A stretch of 18,456 nt of DNA from Phycisphaerales bacterium UBA966 (GCA_002292895.1 DBCE01000230.1:3482-21937); one strand, 5' to 3'; shown: positions 6,071-14,155, counted from the stretch's first letter. The notes: generated by a model from the sequence alone, not told the origin. Numbers and translations are program-made.

Positions 6071-9001
6071 TTAACCAGTGCAGTTCCCCCACGCACCGAG
6101 CAAGATTGCCAAATCGGAGCCACCCACGATGCCGTTGTGGTCCAGATCACCGATCCCGCTCAAGCCCCAGTTTCCGAGCATGATGCCCAGGTCGCTGCCG
6201 CCAACCACGCCATCGAAATTCAAGTCAGCAGGGCACGGCGAGATACATGGAACAAGTCCCTCGGTAATGCTCAGTGTGCCGCTACCGAATCCAGCCGATC
6301 CCCATGAACCGATTCGAACCCAATAGGTTCCACCGCAGTTCAGGATGGCGGTCATGGCGCTGAGATTGCCGCAGGAGTCATCGTTGCACGCGATGACGGA
6401 GGCGCCGCTGCTCTCTGGGCAACCGGTCCATAGTTCAAGACGCGTGTCAAAGGTGGCGCCGGCGCAGGTGGAGAAGGTGGCTGCACCATTGAAGGCAGGC
6501 GTGAACACGAACCACACGTCGTTGAAGAATCCGTCGCCAATGCAGGCGCCCGATGGCGCAGTGGGTGCGTTGCTGACCGCCAGTGTGTTGTCAAACGCGT
6601 TGGCGCCAGTGTTTGCGACGGTTGCCGTTGCGCAGGTGTCATTTGGCGTTCCGCCGCTACTGCCACCGCAGGAAATGTTGATGGTGCCAGTGCCGCCGGT
6701 GGCGTGTCCGCCAACGCGGATGAGGTACGCGGTACCGCTCGCAACGGTCATGGTCATCCGGCTCGTCAGAAGGCTGCAGCCGGTGCTGTCGTCATTGCAA
6801 GCGATCAGTGTGCCGCCACAGACGGTGTACGCGGCAAGGCGGGTGTCATAGGTTGCGGAAGTGCAGGTACTAACAACCACTTGGCCATTGCACGTGGCCA
6901 CGTAGCGGTACCAAATGTCCTTGACGAAGGGGAGTCCGAAGCCTTCATCGCAGAGCGGATCGAGCGGCGGATCACTATCGGTGGCTGCATCGGTATTGAA
7001 TTCCGTACTCCCATTGGTGATGGTGAGTGCGCCCGAGCAGTTGTCGTTTGCTGGCTGCGGAACGACGGTGAATGTCACCGTTCCAGTGCCAGTGGAGTCA
7101 TAGCCACCGAGGCGCACACGCATCGACGTTTGGCCGTCAGAAAGAATATCGATGCGGCTGGTGAATCCATCACAACCGGCGTAGTCGTCGTTGCACGCAA
7201 GGGTTGATCCGTCGCAGTTGTCGTAGGCGGCCAGGCGCGTGTCGAAGCTGGCGGTTCCGCATGTGGTGATTCGTGCCACGCCTGCACTTGGAGTCCACGA
7301 GTACCAGACGTCGCGCGTGATGCCGGTGCCGGTGCCTTCGTCGCACAGCGGATCCATTGGTTGCGGCGAGTTGGTTGCAAGGCGAGTGTCAAAGGTGAGC
7401 GCTGCACCGAGTGCTGGGACGACCTGTGCAGTAGCGCATTCATCATTGCTTGGTGGGGTGGCATCGCATGGACTGGCGTTGAGCACCAAGACATATTGGT
7501 TGGTTTCGCCGGTGCCGCAGGGGAATCCGGAGAACACCGTTGTAGCCACCAGAAGGCGATAGGTTCCGGCCGCAACGCATGCCGTCGCCGTGCCGGGGCA
7601 CGATGCTGCATCGGGGTTGCTTGAAGCAAGCACCGTTGGCGAGCACGCATCGTCCACCAGGAAGACCCGTCCTGGTCCCTTTGAATAGAGCTCAACGGTG
7701 ATGGTGGAGCCAGCAGCGACGGTGAATTGGTAGAAATCGGTATCGCGGGTATCGCCATCCGCCCAGTAGGTTCCGCTGACGCGCGCGCCGACGGCAATCG
7801 TCTGTACAGGAGTGCCTTCACTGTTGCAGCCGCCGTTCAGATCGGCGCCGCACGGCTCTGCTTCGGTCACGTTGGACGAAGGGAGGGTGCAGGTTCCTGC
7901 GCCGCATGAAGTGCACAGGAGGCTGGCACGCACGGCGCACGTGGCGTCCCAGCTGCCGTCGCTGGAGCAGCAATACGGATCTTCATTGCATACCAAGCTG
8001 CAGCAGGCAGAGTCTGAGCAGAATGGAGTTTCGGCTGCAATGCAGCAGTCATTGGTGCTGGTTCCGCATGCCGGTGGAGGCGGGGCGTTTGGGGTGATTT
8101 GGAGTTGCCCGGCGCCGGCGCTGGTGACATCAAATCCACCGACAGCAATCTTGTAGGTGGTGCCGGCAGTGGCCGCAAACTGAAGTTTGCTGGTGAAGGT
8201 TTCGCAGCCAGTGGAATCATCGTTGCAGGCAATGACGCTTTCGGTGCTGCACGAAGCGAACACAGCAATCCGAGTATCAAACGGCGCTAATCCGCACGTC
8301 GAAAGTTCCAGATTCCCTGATGATGTTGCCAGGTAGGAGAACCAACGAACGCGGTGCATGATGTCATCGCCAGCGGATCCGAGTTCACAGAGCCCGGCGA
8401 GGTTGATGTCCTCGGTGGAGGCAACGGTGTTAAACGCGTTGAGTCCACTGACTGCGGTCAGCGCGGTGGCGCATGTGCTGCCGCCGGTCTCAGTTGATCC
8501 GTCCGAGGCGATGTTCACACTACCTACGCCAGCAGTCGTTGATCCAAATCCACCGATCGCGATGTAATAGGCAGTACCAGCGAGTGCCGGGAATGAAACC
8601 TTTGAAGCCCAAGCCTGACCAGTGGTAATGGTGCAACCGGCAGTGTCATCATTGCATGCAATGACGGACGCCAAGTTGGAGCAATCGGTGAATACGGCGA
8701 TCTTTGAATCAAACGTCACCGAGCCGCACGTTCGCGCGATGTAGGTGCCGTTTGCAGGTGCTACAAACCGAACCCACGTGGCGTTGTAGATGATGTCAGT
8801 TCCAACGGCTGAGATATCGCAGATGCCAGTGAGGTTGATAGTGGTGCCGGCAGTGGTGGTGATGGATGTGTCGCCCAGGGATGCGGTGAGCGGTGCGGCG
8901 CACGTTTGCGCACGCGCCTGTTGCCCAACGAGCGGCGCCAACACAATCGCCGCCGTAATGGCTGCAAGGCGCGCGCATGTCGATACTGTGTGGCCTGTCA
9001 T
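6071..9001 (-). CDS. Large secreted modular protein with repeated CNDD beta modules and dockerin-like tail
   Basis: From ATG 9001 the product is 976 residues. A signal peptide (about 1-32, ending ARAQ) is followed by beta modules at 33-165 and 176-303, a nine-Cys unit at about 319-363, a PPC-like domain at 371-509, three more beta modules at 518-646, 651-777 and 786-913, and a dockerin-like domain at 919-976. Four of the five modules share the pattern FDxRLAxY, CNDDxxGC and a closing VGGxxxxGxG strand; the last diverges (CNDDSCGN, RIGSWGSAGFGSG). Such modules resemble bacterial PPC-type beta-sandwich domains. No enzyme domain is visible, so adhesion, substrate binding or a surface-layer role is inferred. 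ATG 9067 would add 22 residues that hide the signal peptide; ATG 9001 has AGGA ten bases upstream and is preferred. Module order after the nine-Cys unit matches the downstream paralogue. Confidence 0.88.
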   Translation of the reverse strand: MTGHTVSTCARLAAITAAIVLAPLVGQQARAQTCAAPLTASLGDTSITTTAGTTINLTGICDISAVGTDIIYNATWVRFVAPANGTYIARTCGSVTFDSKIAVFTDCSNLASVIACNDDTAGCTITTGQAWASKVSFPALAGTAYYIAIGGFGSTTAGVGSVNIASDGSTETGGSTCATALTAVSGLNAFNTVASTEDINLAGLCELGSAGDDIMHRVRWFSYLATSSGNLELSTCGLAPFDTRIAVFASCSTESVIACNDDSTGCETFTSKLQFAATAGTTYKIAVGGFDVTSAGAGQLQITPNAPPPPACGTSTNDCCIAAETPFCSDSACCSLVCNEDPYCCSSDGSWDATCAVRASLLCTSCGAGTCTLPSSNVTEAEPCGADLNGGCNSEGTPVQTIAVGARVSGTYWADGDTRDTDFYQFTVAAGSTITVELYSKGPGRVFLVDDACSPTVLASSNPDAASCPGTATACVAAGTYRLLVATTVFSGFPCGTGETNQYVLVLNASPCDATPPSNDECATAQVVPALGAALTFDTRLATNSPQPMDPLCDEGTGTGITRDVWYSWTPSAGVARITTCGTASFDTRLAAYDNCDGSTLACNDDYAGCDGFTSRIDILSDGQTSMRVRLGGYDSTGTGTVTFTVVPQPANDNCSGALTITNGSTEFNTDAATDSDPPLDPLCDEGFGLPFVKDIWYRYVATCNGQVVVSTCTSATYDTRLAAYTVCGGTLIACNDDSTGCSLLTSRMTMTVASGTAYLIRVGGHATGGTGTINISCGGSSGGTPNDTCATATVANTGANAFDNTLAVSNAPTAPSGACIGDGFFNDVWFVFTPAFNGAATFSTCAGATFDTRLELWTGCPESSGASVIACNDDSCGNLSAMTAILNCGGTYWVRIGSWGSAGFGSGTLSITEGLVPCISPCPADLNFDGVVGGSDLGIMLGNWGLSGIGDLDHNGIVGGSDLAILLGAWGNCTG
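6074..6247 (-). other. Encoded dockerin-like domain (976-residue protein)
   Basis: This encodes residues 919-976. Two calcium-loop repeats are seen, DLNFDGVVGGSDLGIMLG and DLDHNGIVGGSDLAILLG, each followed by a W-G end. The domain is bracketed by Cys residues (ISPCP before, WGNC after), as in the paralogue. Confidence 0.8.
7913..8047 (-). repeat. Nine-cysteine repeat in the 976-residue protein
   Basis: Residues 319-363 carry the nine-cysteine unit seen four times in the neighbouring gene. The spacing is the same except for two extra residues between the second Cys-Cys pair and the Trp-Asp (SSDGSWDATC). The unit sits immediately before a PPC-like domain, as the third repeat does in the paralogue. 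Confidence 0.8.
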
Positions 9002-9358
9002 CTCGCAGCGGTCCTGTGTGTGCTCTGGCGACTCATGCGGGCCGTGCCCGGGATACGGTTGAACCATGGCCTACTTCGACCATTGTCTGTGTTAATTGTG
9101 ACGCAATCGTGTCTTGTTTCATACGGTCAATCAAGGCATTTGCGCTCGGAAATCCCGAACTTATTGCACTCATACTGGGCATGTGAGTGAATAGTTCAAA
9201 CTTTGCCTGTGTTTCCGGTTCTCGGCGAGCGAATCTGTGCCGGGGCGGCTGGCAGCCGGACGGTCGGGCGTTAGACTTCTAGGACTCTGAGGATGGCTTG
9301 CCGGCCGCCGTGGCCGCAGCACAATCCTCCGGGAAGACCTGACTTTGAGACCACCCCC
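9002..9358. other. Long intergenic region between divergent genes
   Basis: No supported gene is present; the reading frames that enter it are upstream extensions or short shadows. The central part (about 9085-9225) is visibly richer in A and T than its surroundings, as expected for promoters serving the leftward secreted protein and the rightward peroxiredoxin. A weak rightward promoter candidate is TTGCAC (9164-9169) with TGAATA (9188-9193), 18 bases apart. A second is TAGACT (9272-9277), which recurs before the DUF1080 gene. I found no convincing leftward promoter by eye. Confidence 0.5.
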
Positions 9359-9826
9359 ATGTCCGTGACCATTGGTTCCCACGCACCAGCCTTCAAACTC
9401 CCCGCACGCCCTGGACACGAAATCGACGTCGGCAACGTGATCGGCCACCAGAAGGTGGTGCTGCTTTTCATCCCTTTGGCGTTTAGTCCCGTGTGCACCA
9501 CCGAGTTCTGCACGTTCCGCGATGATTGGTCCAATTGGTCCAAGCTTGGCTGCGCGGTGTATGGCATCTCGGTTGATAGCCCGTTTGTCACCGACAAGTT
9601 CAAGCAAGAACTCTCTATTCCCTTTGACATTCTCTCCGACTTCAACAAGGAAGTGAGCCGTACTTACGGCGCTCTCTATGAGAATCTGATGGGCTTGAAG
9701 GGTGTTGGTAAGCGCGCAGCGTTTGTTATCAATGCGGCAGGCAAAGTCGTTTACGCCAAGGTGAATGACGAAGCAGGGCAGCAGGTGGACTTTGCTGCCA
9801 TTCAGAGCGCGGTGGAATCATGCTGA
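9359..9826 (+). CDS. Peroxiredoxin (AhpC/TSA family; BCP/AhpE-like)
   Basis: This 155-residue thioredoxin-fold protein would reduce H2O2 or organic peroxides in the cytoplasm. The active-site signature IPLAFSPVCTTEFC (about 38-51) gives the P-x3-S/T-x2-C motif with peroxidatic Cys 46. A second Cys at 51 has the C-x4-C spacing seen in BCP/PrxQ enzymes with an internal resolving Cys. Arg 119 in GKRAAFVINAAGKV fits the conserved active-site Arg. The reductant is not encoded nearby. An ATG at 9293 in the same frame would add 22 residues unlike any peroxiredoxin, so ATG 9359 is used although no strong ribosome-binding site precedes it. Its stop overlaps the start of the next gene by seven bases, which suggests translational coupling. 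Confidence 0.92.
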   Translation: MSVTIGSHAPAFKLPARPGHEIDVGNVIGHQKVVLLFIPLAFSPVCTTEFCTFRDDWSNWSKLGCAVYGISVDSPFVTDKFKQELSIPFDILSDFNKEVSRTYGALYENLMGLKGVGKRAAFVINAAGKVVYAKVNDEAGQQVDFAAIQSAVESC

Positions 9827-10353
9827 AAGGCGCCTGCTATCGATGCATGACGGCAGCGCTTCTAGCAACAACCCTGCTGGCAACCGTGTTGTCGGGTGGT
9901 TGTTCGGCGTTCGCGCCGCCGCATTCTTCGGGCGGAATTCTGGTCATCGAAGTCCCCGCGGACAGTGGACCGGATGCAGTGGAGGCCGATCGTTCCACCC
10001 GTGAGGGCGAAATGAAGGTTGGTGATCGCCTTGAAGTCCGACTCGGCGCGTATGCGGGAACGGGTTTCGCATGGTCGCTCGCAGGCCCGGTTCCGGGCAA
10101 CATGCAGATGACCACGGGTGACCCCGCTGGCAAGGTTGAGCCAGTGGCTGGTACCAAGGCCCGACCCGGTGGTGCCACCATGTCGACCTTTGGTATGACC
10201 GCGGTGGCACAGGGCGACGCCAAGATGCGCTTTGTTCTGATGCGGCCGTGGGAAACCGACGGCAAGCGCGAAGTTGCACGCACCATTGTGGTGGAGGTGG
10301 TTGTGAAGAACACTCCCAATGCGGACGTGCACGCAACTGACCCGTTCAAGTGA
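9820..10353 (+). CDS. Lipoprotein with chagasin-like (peptidase inhibitor I42) domain
   Basis: The 177-residue product has a hydrophobic signal ending VLSGGC (Cys 28), so it is probably a lipoprotein, though the -3 position is Ser and not Leu. The rest resembles the chagasin family of cysteine-protease inhibitors. VGDRLEVRLGAYAGTGFAW (about 67-85) matches the conserved 'G-D-x-L ... NPTTGYxW' loop, and FVLMRPWE (about 138-145) matches the 'RPW' loop. Between them GGATMSTFGMTAVAQGDAKMRF follows the family pattern, but the usual G-x-G loop is not clear. Family members insert three loops into papain-like active sites; which protease this one meets, if any, is unknown. The start ATG overlaps the peroxiredoxin stop; ATG 9847 is an alternative giving a shorter signal. 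It is probably co-transcribed with the peroxiredoxin. Confidence 0.72.
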   Translation: MLKGACYRCMTAALLATTLLATVLSGGCSAFAPPHSSGGILVIEVPADSGPDAVEADRSTREGEMKVGDRLEVRLGAYAGTGFAWSLAGPVPGNMQMTTGDPAGKVEPVAGTKARPGGATMSTFGMTAVAQGDAKMRFVLMRPWETDGKREVARTIVVEVVVKNTPNADVHATDPFK

Positions 10354-10365
10354 GTTTCATGATGT

Positions 10366-10412
10366 ACAGACTGCTTGAATTGGCATAATTCATGCTGATT
10401 CAAGCAGTCTGT
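10366..10412. repeat. Perfect 15-bp inverted repeat
   Basis: ACAGACTGCTTGAAT (10366-10380) is followed after 17 bases by its exact reverse complement (10398-10412). It starts 12 bases after the chagasin-like stop and ends 34 bases before the next start. The 3' flank is CGCATCTGAGG with no T-run, so it is not a classic intrinsic terminator. As RNA it would form a strong hairpin closing the upstream operon; as DNA it is the right form for a dimeric repressor site. Confidence 0.8.
10381..10389 (+). promoter_or_regulatory. Candidate extended -10 promoter in the inverted-repeat loop
   Basis: The loop of the inverted repeat contains TGG-CATAAT, a TGn extended -10 with a hexamer one base from TATAAT. 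No good -35 hexamer lies 16-18 bases upstream. It would start transcription near 10396, about 50 bases before the cytochrome-type gene. Confidence 0.4.
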
Positions 10413-10446
10413 CGCATCTGAGGGCGTCCTCGGCGGTAAGTGTGGC

Positions 10447-12600
10447 ATGCTGGCTGCGTGTGCAGAAATCATCCTTGTTGGCATGGCCATCATCGCACCG
10501 TCGCAGGGTGTTGACCGCGCCGCGGACACTCTGATTGCTGAACGTGCACATGACATCTTGGTGTCACGATGCCTTCGTTGTCATGGCGGCGTGCGTGAGC
10601 AGGCGGGCTTGAATTTGGCGTGGCGTGATCGCGCGTTGCAAACTCGTCCCAAGGGACCTCCGGCAATCATCCCCGGCAACGCTGCGGCAAGCGCGCTCCT
10701 CATGCGCGTACTGCATGATGATCCAGAATTGCGAATGCCAGCAGAGGCGCCAGCGCTCTCGGCGGACGAAGTGGCCACGCTGCGCGCGTGGGTTGATGCG
10801 GGCGCTGTGTACCCCGTGCTCTGGTCGTTGCGACCGATTGAGGAGCAGATGCCGGCGGCTGGTCCGGAGTTACTGTGGAACACTCATGGCATTGATCGGG
10901 CGGTATCGCTTCGACTTGCCAGTGCCGGTATCCCGCTACCGCCGGAGGCTGCGCCCGAGTCGCTGGTGCGCCGAGCGGCATTGGATATCACTGGCCTTCC
11001 GCCGGACCCCGCGCTGGTTTCGGCATACGTTGCAGACCCAAGCCCGGCGCAGTGGGATCACACCGTGGATGCACTCTTGGCATCACCAGCGTTCGGAGAA
11101 CGATGGGCGCGGATTTGGCTTGATCTGGCTCGCTATGCAGACACCAAGGGCTATGAGAAGGATGCGCGCCGTGATGTGTGGCGCTTTCGGGATTGGCTCA
11201 TTGATGCTTGGAATAGCGACATGCCGTATGACCAATTCACGGAGCGAGTGCTCGCCGGCGATCTGCTGCCCGGCGCGACTGAGAATGATCGCATCGCCAC
11301 GACCTTTCATCGGCTCACACTCACGAATGATGAGGGCGGAACCGACAATGAAGAGTTTCGTGTAGCAGCAGTCATGGACCGAAGCGTCACTACGTGGCTT
11401 GCATGGATGGGTACATCGATGCAGTGTGTGCAGTGCCATGCACATCCGTACGACACCATTGACCACCGCGACTACTACGCAGCGTTGGCGTTTTTCAATC
11501 AAACAGCTGACGCGGATCGCGACGACGACAGCCCGCTGTTGCATGTTGCGTGGGAACGCGGCACCACTACTGTTCCAGTAATGCAGGAACTGCCGGTCAG
11601 TGCACAGCGTGAAACGCATGTGTTTACGCGCGGCAATTGGCGCGCGCTCGGCGACGTCGTGGCGCCAAGTACGCCAGCATGTTTCCCGCCGCACGGAGCG
11701 CGGCGTTCGGATCGCCTTGGTTTGGCCAAGTGGATCATGGATCCAGCTAATCCGCGTGCGGCGCGTGTAGAAGCCAATCGCATTTGGGAGACCATCTTTG
11801 GACGCGGACTGGTAGAAACGCTGGAGGACTTTGGTGAAGCGGGTGCGCGGCCATCGGACGTAACGCTGCTTGATTTCGTAGCCAGCCGACTGCAGAAGCT
11901 TGGTTGGTCGCGGAAGGCGCTGATCGGTGAAATCATCAAGTCGCGCACCTACCGCATGTCCGCGCAACCTTCGGACGCGGCGCTGCGCATTGATCCAGAC
12001 AACCGGATGATGTCCCGTGCCCCGCGCTTTCGTCTTGAAGCGGAGGCGATTCGTGATCAATCATTGGCAGTGGCAGGAATTCTTGATCGCTCGATGCACG
12101 GTCCACCAGTATTTCCACATCAGCCCGACGGCACGTGGATGGTGGTGTATAGCGGTGACGGATGGACCACCAGTGAAGGCGGCGACCGCTATCGTCGCGC
12201 TATCTACACCTTCTGGCGTCGCTCAAGCCCGCATCCTTCGCTTATGAATTTCGACGCTGTTTCACGCGAAACATGCACGGTGCGAAGGATCCGCACCAAT
12301 ACGCCTCTTGCTGCGCTGGCGGCGATGAATGATCCAACATTCGTAGAAGCTGCGGCAGCATTTGCACAACGGGCGATCGATGCAACGCCGGGAGCCAGTG
12401 ATACGGAACGAGCGCGCTGGATGTTGTCCGCCGCGCTAGTACGCACGCCGCGCCACGAAGAGTGTGCGCGGTTGGCGCAACTTGCAGCGGGTGAGCGGGC
12501 GGTCGGCACGGCCACAGCACAGCCATCATCTGAAATTTCTGTGTGGTCTGCTGTGGCAGCAACAATCATGAATCTTGACGAGTTTCTTTCGCGAACCTGA
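10447..12600 (+). CDS. Planctomycete cytochrome-type protein with DUF1549 and DUF1553
   Basis: The 717-residue protein has a short hydrophobic N-terminus, then a planctomycete cytochrome-C region (about 30-125) with haem-binding CLRCHG (42-47). That region also carries the features 'LMRVLHDDPELRMPAEAPALSADEVATLRAWVDAGA'-like in layout, typical of the family. DUF1549 spans about 145-355 and contains a second CxxCH, CVQCHAHPYD (327-336). DUF1553 follows at about 425-690 with VEANRIWETIFGRGLVETLEDFG-like and SRTYRMSAQ elements, ending NLDEFLSR as is usual. These genes are abundant in planctomycetes and almost always paired with DUF1501, as here. The function is not established; an exported redox or polysaccharide-related role is often suggested. 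It is on the short side because the region between DUF1549 and DUF1553 is brief. The next gene begins nine bases after its stop. Confidence 0.92.
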   Translation: MLAACAEIILVGMAIIAPSQGVDRAADTLIAERAHDILVSRCLRCHGGVREQAGLNLAWRDRALQTRPKGPPAIIPGNAAASALLMRVLHDDPELRMPAEAPALSADEVATLRAWVDAGAVYPVLWSLRPIEEQMPAAGPELLWNTHGIDRAVSLRLASAGIPLPPEAAPESLVRRAALDITGLPPDPALVSAYVADPSPAQWDHTVDALLASPAFGERWARIWLDLARYADTKGYEKDARRDVWRFRDWLIDAWNSDMPYDQFTERVLAGDLLPGATENDRIATTFHRLTLTNDEGGTDNEEFRVAAVMDRSVTTWLAWMGTSMQCVQCHAHPYDTIDHRDYYAALAFFNQTADADRDDDSPLLHVAWERGTTTVPVMQELPVSAQRETHVFTRGNWRALGDVVAPSTPACFPPHGARRSDRLGLAKWIMDPANPRAARVEANRIWETIFGRGLVETLEDFGEAGARPSDVTLLDFVASRLQKLGWSRKALIGEIIKSRTYRMSAQPSDAALRIDPDNRMMSRAPRFRLEAEAIRDQSLAVAGILDRSMHGPPVFPHQPDGTWMVVYSGDGWTTSEGGDRYRRAIYTFWRRSSPHPSLMNFDAVSRETCTVRRIRTNTPLAALAAMNDPTFVEAAAAFAQRAIDATPGASDTERARWMLSAALVRTPRHEECARLAQLAAGERAVGTATAQPSSEISVWSAVAATIMNLDEFLSRT

Positions 12601-12609
12601 TCTGGATCC

Positions 12610-14130
12610 ATGTCCCACCACCATCCACGTCCTCGCATGGTTGCCACGCCCGCCGAGTACATGGCGGAGTTACAGGCGATGACGCGCCGGCAATTCTTAG
12701 GAAACTCAGCATGGGGAATTGGTGGGATTGCGCTTGCCGCCATGTTGGGAAGTGAGAAGAGTGCGCATGCAAATCCTGTTTCGTTGCCGCCCGCGGGCTC
12801 GGTAGTTGACCCACTGATGGTGCGTGCGCCACACTTTGCAGCACGTGCCAAGCGGGTGATCTTTATCCATCTTGCGGGTGCCCCCAGCCAACACGAACTC
12901 TTTGACTGGAAGCCAGCGTTGGTGCGGCACAATGGCCAGCCGTGCCCCGATGAACTACTGAAGGGCGAACACTTTGCTTTCATCAAGGGTCATCCAACGC
13001 TGCTTGGAACACCCTACAAATTTGCGCGATACGGACGCAGTGGGCAGGAATTGAGCGAATTGATCCCGCATCTTGCATCCGTGGCTGACGACCTGTGCAT
13101 TGTGAAGAGTTGCACCACCGACCAGTTCAATCATGCCCCGGCGCAACTGCTGTTACACACTGGGGACGCGCGATTTGGCGGTGCATCCATGGGTTCATGG
13201 TTGACGTACGGATTGGGCAGCGAAGCTTCGGAGTTGCCTGGATTTGTGGTGCTGGTGTCTGGTGACAAGACGCCGGATGCTGGCAAAAGCGTGTGGGGAA
13301 GCGGATTTCTTCCCGGTGCGTTCCAAGGCGTGCAATGCCGAGCTTCCGGTGACCCGGTTCTCTATGTCAAAAATCCGGACGGCGTCGATCGGGCCGGGCG
13401 GCGTCGCATGCTTGATGCGCTGCAAGATTTGAATTCCATGGCGGCGGCGAGTGCTGCTGATCCAGAGACGGATGCGCGTATTGCGCAGTATGAGCTTGCG
13501 TTCCGGATGCAGGCGAGTGTTCCGGATGCCATGGACATTTCGCATGAAGATGCGGCAACACTGGAGGCGTATGGCGCCACGCCAGGGAAAGCAAGCTTTG
13601 CGAACAACTGCTTACTCGCGCGCCGACTGTCCGAACGTGGCGTTCGCTTTGTGCAGCTCTTTGATTGGGGCTGGGATGCACACGGCACCAGTGCCACTGA
13701 TGACATACTCACTCAGCTTCCCAAGAAGTGCAAAGAGTCTGATCGTCCCGTGGCGGCGCTCATCAATGATCTGCGACAACGCGGCTTGCTTGATGAAACG
13801 CTGATCGTGTGGGGCGGCGAGTTTGGTCGAACGCCGATGGCAGAGTTCCGTGACGGAAAGAAGGATTTCTTCGGCCGCGATCATCACCCGCATTGCTTTA
13901 CGGTGCTCCTTGCTGGGGGAGGGTGCAACGCCGGCACCACCTACGGAGAGACGGATGAGTTGGGCTGCCGCGTGGTGCGCGATCCGGTGCCAGTGAAGGA
14001 CCTTCAAGCGACCATTCTGCATCTCCTTGGCCTTGATCACCGCCGTCTCGCGTACCGGCACGCCGGGTTGGATCGGCACCTGACCGGAGTCACGCCCGAC
14101 GCCCGGATTCACGCGGGATTGATTGCGTAA
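12610..14130 (+). CDS. DUF1501 family protein with Tat-type signal
   Basis: The 506-residue product has a twin-arginine motif (MTRRQFLGNSAWGIGGIALAAML, about 24-46, with RRQFL at 26-30), indicating folded export. The body matches DUF1501, an alkaline-phosphatase/sulfatase-like fold: FIHLAGAPSQHELFDWKP near residue 85, LIPHLASVADDLCIVKS, and GGEFGRTPMAEF with a later GRDHHPHCFTVLLAGGG. The His- and Asp-rich motifs are consistent with metal binding, but the substrate is unknown. ATG 12610 follows the DUF1549/DUF1553 gene by nine bases, so the two form an operon. An internal Met at residue 24 would start right at the Tat motif and is possible. No separate promoter is seen between the pair. Confidence 0.92.
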   Translation: MSHHHPRPRMVATPAEYMAELQAMTRRQFLGNSAWGIGGIALAAMLGSEKSAHANPVSLPPAGSVVDPLMVRAPHFAARAKRVIFIHLAGAPSQHELFDWKPALVRHNGQPCPDELLKGEHFAFIKGHPTLLGTPYKFARYGRSGQELSELIPHLASVADDLCIVKSCTTDQFNHAPAQLLLHTGDARFGGASMGSWLTYGLGSEASELPGFVVLVSGDKTPDAGKSVWGSGFLPGAFQGVQCRASGDPVLYVKNPDGVDRAGRRRMLDALQDLNSMAAASAADPETDARIAQYELAFRMQASVPDAMDISHEDAATLEAYGATPGKASFANNCLLARRLSERGVRFVQLFDWGWDAHGTSATDDILTQLPKKCKESDRPVAALINDLRQRGLLDETLIVWGGEFGRTPMAEFRDGKKDFFGRDHHPHCFTVLLAGGGCNAGTTYGETDELGCRVVRDPVPVKDLQATILHLLGLDHRRLAYRHAGLDRHLTGVTPDARIHAGLIA

Positions 14131-14155
14131 GGGGCAGCAATTGCGCCGATCTTCC

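Noticed and set aside
7075..7821. 248-codon open frame on the minus strand inside the large secreted-protein gene
   Set aside because: It is another frame of the same strand as a well-supported modular protein and shows no domain.
4117..9001. Repeated protein modules as a possible tandem DNA repeat or mobile element
   Set aside because: The similarity is at protein level with diverged DNA. No terminal inverted repeats, target duplications or transposase are visible.
11083..12060. 325-codon open frame on the minus strand
   Set aside because: It lies entirely opposite the DUF1549/DUF1553 coding sequence, has no signal, domain or ribosome-binding site, and is an antisense shadow of GC-rich codons.
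12204..12986. 260-codon open frame on the minus strand
   Set aside because: It straddles the junction of the DUF1549/DUF1553 and DUF1501 genes in antisense and has a composition typical of shadow frames.
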